DNA of 64,000 nt from Triplophysa rosa (GCF_024868665.1 NC_079898.1:11552597-11616596), one strand, 5' to 3'. Shown: positions 37,304-51,089, counted from the stretch's first letter. The notes: generated from the letters alone by a model not told the origin. A program made the numbers and translations.

Positions 37304-38169
37304 TGAAATGAGTTTGTGTAAAAATATCACATCAATACCCGGTTTTCACTCCACATACGTATCTCATTAAAGCACTACACGTAATATCTTGCAACTGCGT
37401 ATCAGAAGCAGCTGTCTGGAGTCTGGCACTATTACCTCCATATGGAGTTACGCATTCACAGTTCTTATAGAGGTGATTCTCTGCCCTGAGGAAAATTTTT
37501 CGCTCCACTGACAATCCACAAATGACTAGAGAGAACTTAAAAATTCTTTAACAACTTATAAGCAGATGACTCAGAACCAGGTTTTTTACTACAAAGTACA
37601 GATTTTATGGGAGTTTGCAGTTCTCACCCTCCCCACCAGAGGGCACCGGAGACACACCTCCTCAATCACCACAGCAACGCATCAGAAATGTCTTGCATCA
37701 ACAGCCTCTCTCAGGATGTCTCCCACCACACCCCAAAACTCACACAAATGTGTGCGCTTCATGCGCCTGTATCCAAACTCCCCGTCGGTTTTGTATGACT
37801 CTGGATTTAGCATGAAAGCCCGTTTGAAATGAGAAAGTTGGGGATGTGTGTAATTGAGATGTTATGATGTCATTGAAACCCAGTGGATGGAATGAACCCC
37901 GTTCCTCTCTACCCCACCACCCATCTCCATGAAAGACACTCTGTTCTAAACCGCCCCGTGTGTGTACGAGTGAGACGTCTCAATCTCTAATTCTGAAACG
38001 TCCCTTTCTGCACATGTGTATGTGTGTGTTCTGTGAGAACGTCTTCATCAGAAGATAGAGCTTTCAGCTTGACAGACTATTCAGAAAACACTCCTCCCTC
38101 CGCAGGAACAATAGAGCAGATCAGCGTTCAGAGTTGAGAACCTGAACAAAGCCCTGGGAAACCCATACA

Positions 38170-38209
38170 GACACACACACACACGCACACACACACACAC
38201 ACACACACA
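38170..38209. repeat. (CA)n microsatellite
   Basis: CA tract with one CG interruption. Confidence 0.97.
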
Positions 38210-39492
38210 GAAGAGATTGTCCTACGATTGTAAAAGTACTTCTGCTGTTGAGAGCTGTACGCGAGGAGAGAGGTGCTGATAAATAAAGATTTTGGCAAAG
38301 ACGCAGGAAATGTCATATCATTCTCATATATCATGTAAAAACTGTTTCTGATTACCACCATCATCTCAAACATTTATTATATCTATAGTACAGATATGTG
38401 TAGAAGCTATGACCATAGCACATAGAGTGTGTTATATCATTCAGGTACAAGGACTGAAAGGTCTCTCTCTCTCTCCCTCGCTCTCCCAAACAAGCACACA
38501 AACACACACCACATGCTGTTTGAAGACCGAACTGATAAGAGAGCCAATCTCTATCTCAATGGCGAACGAACACGGTCGAGCACCACATCACTCACTTTCT
38601 GTTTTAACTGATGTGATGGGTGAGATAAAACCAGAAATCTGTCCTTATCTCACCCCCCTCTTTCTCTCTCTGTCTTCACAAGGTCCATACAAAATCGGCT
38701 TTATTTTTTGCATCCTCAGTAAGAAGATACCGTGGATTGTAATTGGGGTTCATGTGAACTGTTGGTCTCTGGTAGCTTTGCGAAGAAACGGAAGCAACTT
38801 GAAACCAGAGCAGTTTTGGCCACGTCTGAAAGTTGCTGTGTTTGCGTAGGAACGCTCAGATTAGAACACAGCGGTTCTTATGTCCCTCACCACATACCCA
38901 ACTGCTGGACACAAGCAAAGCTGAAGGCGAAATCTTACCGCAAGCGTAGCCGGTCATCATTTCATTTCCCAGCAACTTCCTTTTCGTGCCATAGAATGGG
39001 ATATTTTATATAGCAAACCGCCTCGGTTGCTTCCTTTTGTTTGCTTTTTCATAATGAATCAACAGCATTTCTGTTCATTTTTAAAAACAATGGGCAACGT
39101 ATGACCAAAAGTATTTGGACACATCAAAACCTACAGCATTTGTTTTAAAGAAAGCAAGCACACGCGTTAAGAATCCTTTCGAGTAGGTTTAAAAAGCTTA
39201 AACAATGGTCAAAGATAAAAGTACATCACATAACAATATTACAATAACATTAGTGGAACATGTCCATGTTGATGTTAATGTTAATGCAATGAACTGCATC
39301 TGTGTTTATTCTGCTAGGACATCTATGTGAGGGAAACTGACTTTATACGTCTACTAAAATGATCTTGACACCATTCAAAAAATGGCCAAGAAATGTCTAG
39401 CATCATTTGTTTGGAGAATGTTTGCGGAAAATATTCATATCTCCTTGTCCGATGTAATACAATTTATATGAATTTAGTGTCTAAACACATAA

Positions 39493-39843
39493 AGGGACAG
39501 TTCACCCAAAAATGAAAATTCTGTCACTATTTACACCCTCGAGTTGTTCCAAACCTGTACACATTTCTTTGGTCTGTTGAAAATAATTGACCACCATAGT
39601 AGGAAAAATTACTTATATAGTAATTATAAAGAAGATATTTTGAAGAATGCAGGAAAGCAAACAGTTCTGGGACACTTTTGACAACCATTGTCATTTTTCC
39701 TACTATGGTAGTCAATGGGGTCCAGCAATTGTTTGGTTTTGTCTCTGTGTTCATCAGAACAAATACATTTATACAGATTTGTAACAACTTGAGGGTGAGT
39801 AAATAATGCCAGAATTTTCATTTCATGGGTTCACTGTCCCTTA
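39493..39843. mobile_element. Fold-back MITE (TTCACCCAAAAATGAAAA family), near-complete copy
   Basis: Starts 'agggacagttcacccaaaaa' and ends 'gggttcactgtcccttaaa'; arms are inverted repeats around 'cctactatggtagtcaatgg'. Confidence 0.85.
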
Positions 39844-40861
39844 AAGATTCAGGGATGAAGATTGTTGGTCAGGTTTGTCACATGTGTCATACTCATTCTT
39901 TTATCTGTATCACATAACCGTTTATCTGCGCTCTCTCGCTCTCTCACTATGATGTGGGGGTTTTATTCAGCGATACGACTGCCCCCAAATGTACAGGTCA
40001 AGTTAGCACCCTGAACCTGGGCCTTGTTGTGTCAGCCAAAGTGAGATGGAGCACGGCTCGTTCAATTATGCTCCCACACAATCGTTTCCTTGACAGCCGT
40101 CCACGCATCATCCAATTACAGGTTTCCAAATGAGTTTTCTGTTGAAGCCGGTGCAGTGAGCTGTCAGCAAAGGCCCAGAGAGTTTCACAGCCTTTAACCG
40201 TGTGTGCGTGTGAATGATGATCTCCAAACGCAGGGGTGAGATTTCCAAGACGCACACACACAACGCACGCAGACACGCTTATTCTGAGGTAAGAGTGCGA
40301 GCGGGGTCCATCCAGCGGTGTGCTCAGAGAGACGTATGTTCACACAATCCTCTCTCTGTACGCGCGAGAGGAAGCAAAAATAAATGACGGCTTGTATTTC
40401 TCAAAGACTTCGCTCTTTAATTCAGAAAGCAATTACTTCAGATTTTCCACTTCAGAGGATGGAGAGAGCGAAAGCGGGCGAGAACTGTGCAGAGATGATA
40501 CTTTGAATTAGTTACATATGGCGACTGTGATGAAAGGCTTGAGAAAAGAAGAAAAAAACGTCATATGTGTTCTTTCTTGTGTGTACACATGTAGTGTGTG
40601 TTGCTTTCTGTGTGTCCGTCTGAGGAGACTCTATTTTAGTAGAAGATGGATGATGCATCATTCTGACATCTGTATATAACCACACACACTTACACACAGA
40701 TCATAAGGAAGCCTTTATCAGACTTTGAAATTGATGAGGGTAATTGTGTTAAATAGCAGGGTTATATGTTTTCTTTTGGCACATAATTGTGTCATAAGGA
40801 CGTTATTTTCTTTGATGCATCATGGCAGAGTGACTGGTGCACATGTCTGTTTTTGTAGCTC
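39844..40861. other. Intergenic, nothing recognised
   Basis: No supported gene; small ORFs only. Confidence 0.45.
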
Positions 40862-40970
40862 TAGCAATGCCAAGGTCATGGGTTCAATTCCCAGATAACA
40901 CATGAATCAATCAAATACAATAACCTTGGTTGTACTACTACGTCACTTGGCAAATGCATACATTTGTGCA
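40862..40970 (+). mobile_element. Decayed tRNA-derived SINE
   Basis: Box B-like GGTTCAATTCC at 40881-40891 preceded by 'ccaaggtcatg' as in the SINE at 7658-7816; tail 'cttggcaaatgcatac' is a diverged form of its 3' end. Confidence 0.55.
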
Positions 40971-41792
40971 TACACTTCAAACAAATTTGTTTCCTTTTAA
41001 ACACACACAGAAACTAATCCATATCCAGGCATGAAGTTCAGAAAACCAATCATTGAAAGTCAGTAAGACACATGCAATTATTGATTTAGAAATATGTAAG
41101 TGTGTTTGCTATTGGTAGCAATGGCCCAGGTTGGCACTCTGGCACGGAAAAGGGGAGGTTTCCGCTGCTGTTCACCTTTAGCCAACTGCCTGCCTGGCAC
41201 ATTCAAATCTAAACCTAATTGAATCCATTATTCCTTTATCCAATCCACACAGCTTTCTAGTTTGCCTGCTTTCCTACATTCTCAGTATAGTCCCCTTTTG
41301 AGCTGACGTCACGCTTACCTCACGGCACTAGCTGGAGGTAAAACAAAGGAAAAACTGGAGGCGGCTACGTAAGGAGTTTAAAATATAATCTTGTTGTGTT
41401 GTTTAGTGCCACAATCGACAGAATACAGTCTCCAATTTGATATTTTAGCACATACCTGCTGCCATTGCAAAACAAAAACACTGACGACAGCTGTAGTTAA
41501 ACACAATAAAACGAGCGGACTGAACAGAAACGATCATCAAAAATGCTTACGTTTCACTTCATAACATATAGGATTAAAAAACTACGGTCTTTTGTTTGGT
41601 GTGGATTATGATCCGGGTATGTGTCTAAAAATAGCTCACGTAAATTATGCCCAAATCAGAAACTAGGGAACAAGTTTATATTTCACGTAACATTAACTTT
41701 TGAACGCATAGGGTATGCTAGCTAACTTTGTTAGTTACACAACTAACAAAGGTTTTTGTTCAAGTAAATGCATTTGCTAATGTTTGGCGCTG

Positions 41793-41984
41793 TTAGTACA
41801 CGCAGGCATCCATAGATGTATATGCTCTCAGTTTATCTTTGCTATACACGCTTGGTTTCTCTGTCTGGTAGGTGTAGATGTCAGGCCATTTAACTGGAGG
41901 TAATCCTGTCAGTTCGTCCTTGGATCCATTGAATGAGCACGTACAGGTCGGCCAGGTTCCTTGCGTGAACTTTTTCAAAAACAA
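41793..41984 (-). pseudogene. SWIM/YqaJ-type mobile gene family, N-terminal exon fragment
   Basis: A 63-codon minus-strand frame containing LPPVKWPDIYTYQTEKPSVY then SKDKLRAYTSMDA. The pattern 'P-x-W-P-D-I-x-x-Y ... Y-x-K-x-K-L-x-A-Y-x-S-L-x-A' is one I recall from the region before the SWIM zinc finger in multi-copy fish and cnidarian proteins that end in a YqaJ-like nuclease domain. Only this fragment is present; no SWIM or nuclease motif is nearby. Family naming is from memory and needs a search. Confidence 0.45.
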
Positions 41985-42000
41985 TCACGGTCCTAGACAG

Positions 42001-45000
42001 TGATTGACCTTACATATTAAAACTGAATCTTTCTGCCTCCACCTAAGCCCCGCCCAGAAAAACAGTAAGGGTGTCTATTGGTCTGTACTCTGAGCTGAGT
42101 CTCCAGTCAGTGTCTTTATGAGAGGTCGGGTTCAGGGGTCAGTCACGGGGGCCGTGCCATGACTGTAAATCAGGGCTTAGGCCCCAGATAGAAAAGGTTA
42201 AAGGTCAAGCCTCTGAGACCTCCAGAGATCTCGCCACTGCTTTCTGCGAGAAATGATCTGGATGAGAGAGGTCTGCATGAGGTTCAATGAACTAGGCCTA
42301 TCTGGGGTCAAAGGTCAATCAGTAGACCACGTTTAACGCTCATTTCACAGGAATAAGATGGTAGAAATTTTCCATCTAGAACTAAAAAATCACGCTTCTG
42401 TAAAAATTCAACATAACTACATTTCTGACTTTGCATTGCACAGAATTTCATGGACAGCTCCGAAAATACCCATAACATTGGAACACAACTAACAAAGTTC
42501 TACACAATGTCCACCTCTTGTATGTTCAAGTAATACATATTTTGACAAAATTTGACGATTCACTTTCAGCCACCAATAGGATTACAGTACTCCCAATGTT
42601 TAAATCCAGTCTTCAGAATTCGGTAGATTTTTTGTTAATATTAACAAAGAAAATGGCAAAATAAAGAAGAAATACTGCAAATCTACAGATTCAATCTGGA
42701 CCTATACACATTTTACACGTCATAGTGTCCAACGTTCATCCCCAAAGCCATTTTTATCAAATACATTTACATTAACAGTAAAAAAACAGCCGGTTGGATA
42801 GTTTTTAATTATGCTCAAAATATTACCTATATACATTCTAGAATGTGCTCTTTGTGTGGATATGCAGAGTCAAATGGAGAGGAATCTTTATTGGATCTTA
42901 ATAGCTGTTGTTGTGGGAGCTCCAAGGTTGTGGTGAAGCTTGTGAAGTCAGAGAGGTGCTGAAACACACAAACGCGCATACACAGACCGCAGCAATGTGT
43001 TTGTGCGTCCACTCCTCAAGATAAACCTTGAATTGTTTCGTACAGTACTGAGTAAAAGGAGAAGCACTAATTGGAGGGATAGATATGTGTCGGCCAACCA
43101 CAGAATGGCCAGGAATGCTGGGTAATTGCTACTTGGCCTCTGGAATTTGATTGCAATGCTTCTGACACAGAATACATGGACTTTTCAGGAAGAGCGGGTT
43201 TATTGATGGCTGCACATGTTTGTCTCTCTCACCACAAAATGTACAGCCATGATGCGGTCAATAAGAATAGAGAGTTACACAAACCAGCGTATGAAAATAT
43301 GTGGAATATTCTGTCTGTACAATCTTAATGTTTTACTGCTAAGGCTTTGCATGTTAAATATAAAGAATGTTGACTGATGTTAAAAGAATAGAAACGAGTT
43401 CAAAACAGTATGTAGACAAAAACGAATGTTCACAGCGCAAACATCTGTCCTCAGTCCACCCAGACTGGTATTAAAACCTTAAAAAAAACATTTACAGAAC
43501 ATCACTTATTCAGTACTCACCAACATACATGTTCTGTAAATGCCAAAAAAATAGAAAAGTCTGTACTAACATGTCCTTGAAAGGTAGGGTTTTGGAGAAA
43601 GATTAGGCTGTCTAGTTGTTTAGCCAGTAAAATGTTTGAGAAAAAAAAGAAAACTGGATAAAATCACTTTCAGCACTTCTAAGAAGCCAACTCCTCCTGC
43701 TGTACAAATATATAACAAACAGAGGATAATATAGATCAACACAAAATAAACTCCAGCATAACATAGCAGAGGACAGCTCAAGGGTCTCCATTCAAAGCAC
43801 CTGACTTTGACAGAAGCTTCTGTCTAAAAATAACTGATTTTGGATTGTCTTTCTAAGGACAGGAAGTGGCAGAAGCTGAGAGTGCTGTCCACAGGAAGTG
43901 GGCCGATTTATGTTGGCCCCTCATCACAGCGAAAAACAGTCATGTGCTCCACATATGCTCATAAAGTACAGAGGCAATGTACATCGCGCTTCAAATGCAC
44001 AAACGTCTCTCTTTTTGTTTCACTCTTTTTCACGGTCTCTAGATACAGCCCACTCTCCCTATAAGCCTGCTTATATCAGCAAACCTGCTTCATAAAGACA
44101 CCAAGTATACAGACCAAGTATATCACAGTACATCTAATGTCAAACAAATTTCACAGACTGCATACAAGTCATGCAAGCTGAAGCTGATACCAGATGCTAC
44201 CACATGTGCCATTAGGAATAACAGAAGGGGAGTTATTATGGTTTTGAGTTATTCAAATAATTTATTTTGTAGTAATTTTTATTTTTTTGGCAGCTTTTTA
44301 TTGCTAATTTTTGCCATTTTATTGTTTATTTGTAATGTTCTTATATAAGATGAATTTATTTGAGTTTTAGTTTTTATTAAATAATTGTAATAATTAAATA
44401 TTTTAGTGCCTCATTTTATTTTATTTTAATAAACAGGAATGTCTAATAGTTTTAGTACACTGTGCACCAAAAGCCCTGATTATAAAATAATTTTTGAAAA
44501 ATGGAAAAAATTATTTGCTTATTTTAAATGTTAATATGGATGACTTTAAATCTACAAGTTGCGTACAAAGAAATGGTCAATTAAGATTAATTATTGAGTA
44601 TTGATTTAATGACATTCAACAAAATAAAAGTCTTTTGGCCTAAAATATTTGTGGTAATATCATGCATGCCACTGTCATTTCATGAATCATAACACCACTA
44701 TGGCAAATTTCAGGAAACGTATATGATGGCGTTTTTTGTTATTTAGTGTTTTAGGCATAAAAACAAATCAAAGGGTGTTTTACCTTAAAGACCTTCAGCC
44801 CCTTTGAATCTGAATGTATGATGATGACTTGAGCCAGATCACCCAATGGGTTTTAAAAAACAGATTAGACCCTTTCCACGAAATCAGAATTTATTTACAT
44901 CAAATTAGATACTAATACACACACAAACACATGCAAGCAAAGGTCAAATGTCTATTGAACACTCTTCACATTGTCATGTAAAATGGAATCGAATATGCAT

Positions 45001-46887
45001 GTGATGAGGAATGAACAGATAATTCTCTCTCTCTCTCTCTCTTTCCATAATGACAGGAAGAGGCATTTCCCCACTCTCTATTCAAACCCAGCGCAATCCA
45101 AAAAAGAACCCATTTCTCCCTAAACACTCATTCTCTAGCCTATAATTTAGATTTAACTTAATGTATCCACCAAAATATTTCCCAAATTCAGCAAATCAAA
45201 ATGATATCCTCCATCTTGGAGTAATTATGTGTTCGTTTTGTTTTTGCCAGCGAGACCACAGCTTGAGACGGCATGTCTCGATCTCCACCATCAATTCCCT
45301 CGAGTGAACGCGTGTGTGTTTGTATTGTGTGTTTGTATGAGGTCACAACGCCAGCCTCAATCTAATCCCACCCCTGCTCTCCTCTGAGAAGCGACAGAAC
45401 TTCAGAAGAAGACCAGAAGCTTTGGTGGAGAAGAGGAGCCATTTTTAATGAAACTCTATCCCGCAAAAAAAGAAAGTGGAGGGAGAGAATGACAAAAAAA
45501 GAGAAAAAAGGCAACTGCAGACTGGAAACCACAGCAGGGCTTGAGTTTTATGGGAAAATACTTCAGAAAGGCTGCTTCCATAAGAGACACACTCTCTTCT
45601 CACTCGCAAACTGAGACGACAACACAAAGACATTTGACGTTTTTTAAAACCTCGTGGGTGACACGCACGCTTAGTCATATGCATAAATGTTAATTGAGAC
45701 ACAGATGTTGTTAATTTAGAAATAATTGCAACTATGTTCAGTAACAAACAAACATGATCCGAATCCTGGAATGTTTGTTCTCTGAGGGGAAATGAAATCT
45801 GTGAGGATTCACACGTTTGGGATTTTGATGCTGTACATTTGTAATGTCTTCATTAAAAAAAAAACATTTTATTTAATAAAACAATCAAATTATTATTTAT
45901 TTTAATGTAAATTTTAATCTAACTGTAATTTTCTTAGAGAGTTTTTCAGGGGTGGTCTTTTTTATCTTTAGTATTTTTGTCTATGCTATGTCCTCATGTA
46001 ACAAATGTGTAAACAGTATGTATGTATTTTGATAATAAGGGCGCGAAAGGGAGAGCAATTCTGTGACAGTGAAGATGGGGGTGTGTATAGCTCGATGTGT
46101 GTGGTTTTAATTATCTCAACTGCAGTGCTGTGGGTATGTGACTGTATCTGTGTCAATGTGTGTGCGTGCGTACGTGCCTGTGTGTGTATATGTGCTGTGG
46201 GTATGTGACTTTGCCAGGACGTCCCATGAGGCAAAGCGCTGACGCCTCGTAGCCCTGCCAAAGCAGCCACAGACTCCCACCCTCACTTATACACACACAC
46301 CCACCCACACACTAAAAAACGAGGCATGGCCCAGCCTGCCGAACTTGACTCTTTGTAACGAAGGGCAACAAGGGGCCGCATCACATCTGACAAAACAATT
46401 ACTTAAGTTCATTCAAAAACATGTAGAATTGCAGATCTGACTTCAATACATCTTTACAGAGTAATTATAAAGGAGGGAAATGTGTTTATAGTGATGTCAC
46501 TTTCTCTCCTGCTTTCTCACAGAGGCGGGGAGTAAAGCAGACTAAACACAGGGAGAAATACTGTATGTGCAGTATCATTAAATCTGCTGTAAATGAGGTC
46601 ATTTTGAGAGATGGCCTAAGATGTAACACTCACTGGTCTTGAACTTTAACTACAGAGCATATCAGAGCAGACACACATGAGCTCTGTTCTAAAATCCAGT
46701 AAGCTAACTTCGTTCAAAGCTACATACAGTTGTAAAGCTTGAATGGGTCAACTAACAAACCAGCTAAAACAAAGCTTTACCATGTAAAGTGATATTGTTT
46801 GAAACAATCAGCTTCAGATAAATAAAATAGCCTTACAAAAAATAAGTTCGGAATACTTCAACTTTTATTTTATTACATACAGTAAGT
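42001..46887. other. Intergenic, nothing recognised
   Basis: A (CT)n tract near 45023-45042. AT-rich stretch at 44.2-44.8 kb. ORFs up to 100 codons lack domains. Confidence 0.45.
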
Positions 46888-47134
46888 TCCAACTTGATAT
46901 CACGGGAATTCGTAACTATTTTACGAGCTGGCTTATTCGTATACGTTGTGAATCGTACAAAAACGTACGATTACTAGAAAAAAAGCCATACTGAAGCCCC
47001 ACCCCTAACTCCGCCCCCAACCCTTACGCAACTGGCTCGAAAGCAAATCGTACTAAACTGTACGAATCAGATCGTACAAATTGATACAAATTAGCCAAAT
47101 TTAGCCACATCGTAATGTTTTTGCTGTGAGTTGT
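46888..47134. mobile_element. Palindromic MITE rich in CGTAC motifs
   Basis: 'cgtacaaaaacgtacga' (about 46955) and 'tgtacgaatcagatcgtaca' (about 47058) lie on mirrored arms; outer ends 'atatcacgggaattcgta' and 'gtttttgctgtgagtt'. Confidence 0.55.
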
Positions 47135-47210
47135 AAGTTCAAGAATATTCTCAAGTACAGTAAATATCAATGTACTACTGTAGTAGTATACTTGTAAGTG
47201 TACTATATCA

Positions 47211-47744
47211 ATACTACTTGGGACTAAACTGGCTCCCTTTTTGTTTAAAGTTGTATACCTTGAAGTATACTTTACGTGTAACAGTTGAGTACACAACCCC
47301 AATTTAAATTTGTACTGGAACTATACTACTAGTGAACTAAAATGCAGGCCTACTGATAATTTACTAGTACATTTATTAGTTGAATAGAAGTATTTGTATG
47401 AAAGTGCACTATGAAGGATACTGTCAGAATACCACACATTTAGTAGTTTTTATGTTTCTTTAAGTGAACTTAACATCATACTACTTGGGACTAAACTGGC
47501 TCACTTTTTTAGATTATAGAAGTATACTTAGAAGTATACTTTACATGTAACAGAAGTCAAATTTGAGCACACAACCACATTTTGAGTTTATAACAGTGTA
47601 TACTGATAGTTTACTAGCTCAATACTTGTACATTTATTAGTTGAACAAAAGTATGATTAATATGCACTCTGAAGGATACTTTCAGTATACCACACATTTT
47701 GTAGTATGTATACTTGTATTAATGAACTTAAAGTCATACTTAAA
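47211..47744. repeat. Tandem duplication, two 267-bp units
   Basis: Unit 1 starts at 47211 and unit 2 at 47478, both with 'atactacttgggactaaact'. They remain similar through 'gtacatttattagttgaa' and the 'accacacattt' block. A partial third start is visible near 47730. AT-rich, non-coding. Confidence 0.75.
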
Positions 47745-48010
47745 GTTTATTATTATTTATGCATATTAAGCATAAAATTGTGTCCATATATTTAAGGTAT
47801 TCATTTTGTTACTTAAAATATCTTTAAATGTACTAAAACTAGATTTGAAGTATATTGCAATCAAGATTGAGTACAAGTATAGGCCTGTCTAAGTTAAGTA
47901 TAATAAATGTAATAATGTTTGTATAAAACGCATAATATTTCTAAGAAGTAAATAAAAGACTAAAACTATACTTTCTTATTTTTAGTTTAATAGAAATATA
48001 CTAATAGCAC

Positions 48011-50440
48011 ACTTTTTCGTATATCATGCAAACACATGTTAGTTTATTTTTCGCTGCTATTTAATATGGGCTTAATTCAATTCATGGATCATCTAATCCA
48101 AGTTTTATGACACAGACCCATCCACAGAAAAAGGCAAGTTCCACCACAGCTTCTAAAACAGCTAGCCATCAGGTAACTGATTTGAAACACTCTACAGGAT
48201 CCATACCATACGCATAAAAACAGAATACACATAAAATTGGGTGTTAAAGTTACTTTGCATTATCAAAAGCTATGTTTATAATAAAGTACATTTATAGCAG
48301 ACATTCATCTCACCTTATCTGCCACCTTGGATCATTTTTCTCAATGAGCTTTTCTCAATGCATTGCGGGACTGCCTTATCTGTGGTGAAAACATTGCAAT
48401 TGGTTATCTCAGGAGGCAGCATGAATAAGTTGCTCCAACAATGTCTTAAAACACCGTCTCTGCAGTACTGGATTGTGGAACAGACCATGATGTCCATGAT
48501 ATGCAATGTTAGAAGCTGTTATACATTAGGCATCTAAATGTACTGGTAAATCTATAGTAGCACCCGCCATAATTACACTTAGAGCCAAAATAAAGTTATT
48601 TTCGCACTCGCTTTGATCCCATGACGTGACTGTGTGCGTGTGTGTGGTGTTGAGTGTTCACTAATGAAAACGCTGGAGACTTTGCTATTGGAGAAGAGCG
48701 GAAAAGTATCATGCTGCAAAATGACAGTCACGTATCCCTTTATGTGTGTAAAGTTTCTCTCCATACGCACCACACGCACGCATTACAAAGAGAGAGAAAT
48801 GGAATGAAGAAAAGGCCACACAAACGCATCCTTCCTGTTTGATTATATGTTTGGACAAAACGGTTTCGCAGCGCAAAGTTAATCCAGACAGTTGTGCCGT
48901 GCCGTTTCAAGTTCCTTGTACATCATTTCTGTTCGTGAGTAGCTAATCTAAACTTGGTTGTTGTTTACTTATGGTGAGTTCCAAATAAAGCCCGAAGCCG
49001 TTCGTTTGAAGTTTGCGTGTGTATAAGTGTAAATGTGTGTTTGTGCGTGAACAATTGTTTCAAGTCACTACCCAGGACGAAATACTATGTTGAGAATGTT
49101 GCTTTTGTCAACAGATACAGTGAAAAACAGTTTCTTGTCAAATGCATGAGGGTGGTCTGGGACCATGTCTGGCGGGCAGTGTGCGTGCTCCAGAGATGGA
49201 CTGGAACTGAAAAAACAGCCCGGGAACTATGCGGGCCTAAGACAAATTATTGGCTGCTGTGTTACCCAGCTCATTTATATTGTTTTTCACTTTGAATACG
49301 TCTGAAATAGACATTTTAACATCGAAAGTGCAGCACAGTTAAAGTGAAAAATGGACAGTAAATCTTTATTAATGCAGAAGATGTTTAGATGGTTAAGACG
49401 AATATCACTAGCAATGCGGTTATAAAGACACGTCTTCAGATCCCCCAAAATGAAACGTACATTTACAGAAGCACATTTGATTGTGTTAAATTTGCTCTTT
49501 ATCTCCGTTTGTCAACTTCATCAGAGTTAAATAAGGTAGTTTTGAAAAATATAAGGGTGTCTCCCCATTTGTTTACATTTTCTCTACACTTCATTGGTTT
49601 ACCTACTTTATCGCCATCATCACAATAAACTAACTTTAATGTCATAATAAAGTGGCATACCGCACACAGACACGCATCAGTTTAGCCTCTACTTTTAAAT
49701 ACTTTGTATTTCATAAATTTTAATGAACAGAGAACAACTCCAGTAAAAAATGGGCAACAATAAAGTGTGTGCTGATGTTATTGTGCTCCATCATGCAGAA
49801 TTTTCACATTCAGCTAGCACAGCCAATTGGAAACTTCCCACATCACACCTGGTTAGCACACGTGTGCAGGTGGGCAACCGAGAACAGGGAAAGATGGAAA
49901 GAGATGTAGAAGAGAGATGGGAATAAATGGTTTAATAGACTACAGGAGAGACTGACGGTGGGAAAGGAAGGAGAGGAGAAGAGTGAGATTGTGAAAAGAA
50001 GCAGGAGCAGAGACTGTGTTTCTCAAAAATGAGGGAACGTGGTGGGGGGAAAAGGAGCTTCCTTTGAGACGATAGTAACGTATGAAGGACAAGAATAAAG
50101 AGCTGCTATTTTATTCAGACAAGCATTAATAATTAACATCTGCCTGACAAGTCAAACACAAAGATAGAGAAGAATAAGTTGTTTCGCAAAATCTATTGAG
50201 CTGCCTCACTGTCTATTGTTTACATAGGCAACTGGTTTTTAAAACCACATCTAATTAAAATGGAAACCCATAAGTGCACAATTGGGAATGTTCTTCATAG
50301 TCAACAGTTCACAACTGATTTAAATAGATTTTGCCCTAGCCTAGCATGGTGCTAAGATAACAATACTCTAATAAAGTGTAAAATGTTACATTTTAAATGA
50401 TGCTGAACTTTTTTAACATTACTTTGACAAATAAAGTAAG
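48011..50440. other. Intergenic, nothing recognised
   Basis: Small ORFs only; purine-rich stretch at 49.9-50.05 kb. Confidence 0.45.
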
Positions 50441-50568
50441 GGCGGAAAATGAAAAGTTGCGATTTTCTAGGCCGATATGATTAGGAACTATACTCCCATT
50501 CCGGCGTAATAATCAAGAAAGTTTGCTGCCGTAACATGGCCGCATCAGGCGCAGCGTATGTGGAAATA

Positions 50569-50877
50569 GAGGGTATGCATTGACGTCACGTGAACATGCT
50601 GGAACACGCTCTCTTGAGTGGTAAAACTAATGCAAAATGGCTGCATTCAATAGGAGAAACAAAAAACGCGACTAAAACACGCAATTATTTGCTGAAACTA
50701 CAAGCAGTTGGACTACCTTATAACTTAAAAAGGAGTCAGGTGTTCTTAGACACTCAAATGTTGCACGGAATTGCGTTTCCTGATATTGTAGCCATTCATT
50801 TTGCCCAGTGTTTTACCACTCCAGCAGGTGCGTACTGGCGTGTTCACGTGGGAAAGTGACGACACGTGCATACCCTC
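50569..50877 (+). mobile_element. Inner TA-flanked MITE with a coding insert
   Basis: Ends GAGGGTATGCA and its inverse TGCATACCCTC, flanked by TA (50567-50568, 50878-50879). The subterminal parts are also inverted ('gtgaacatgctgg' near 50591 against 'gcgtgttcacgtg' near 50838). Confidence 0.8.
50590..50859 (+). pseudogene. Coding fragment inside the inner MITE
   Basis: 89-codon frame. The central run TKTRNYLLKLQAVGLPYNLK then FPDIVAIHF resembles the N-terminal 'K-x-Y-x-x-K-L-x-A-V-G-L ... P-D-I-V' segment of the SWIM/YqaJ-type family named for 41793-41984. The frame's outer parts come from the inverted repeats, so the whole ORF is not a host protein. Confidence 0.45.
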
Positions 50878-51089
50878 TACAGGCTAACTTCCGTCAACAT
50901 ATCCAACGTGACCAACTGCTTGCACAAGGAGCGTGCCTTGCAACCACGGAGACATTTCAGGCGATTGCATGATATCACTGCATCTCGCGGACATGTTACG
51001 GCAGCAAACTTCCTTGATTATTACGCAGTAATTGGAGTATAGTTCCTAATCATAACAGCCTAGAAAATCACAACTTTTCATTTTCCGCC

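Larger units (their letters stand above)
36446..39492. other. Intergenic with CA microsatellites
   Basis: (CA)n at 37234-37299 and 38170-38209. A short Tc1-like terminus 'tgaccaaaagtatttggaca' is at about 39101. The 146-codon plus ORF 38409-38849 has no domain. Confidence 0.5.
50441..51089. mobile_element. Outer element with long (about 98 bp) terminal inverted repeats
   Basis: The first and last ~98 bp are near-identical inverted repeats: GGCGGAAAATGAAAAGTTG ends, continuing through 'gattaggaactatactcc' and 'tttgctgccgtaacatg'. No clear target duplication. The interior is almost wholly the inner element at 50569-50877. Confidence 0.85.

Noticed and set aside
38409..38849. 146-codon plus-strand ORF
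   Set aside because: Passes through CT and CA tracts, no domain, no conserved start.
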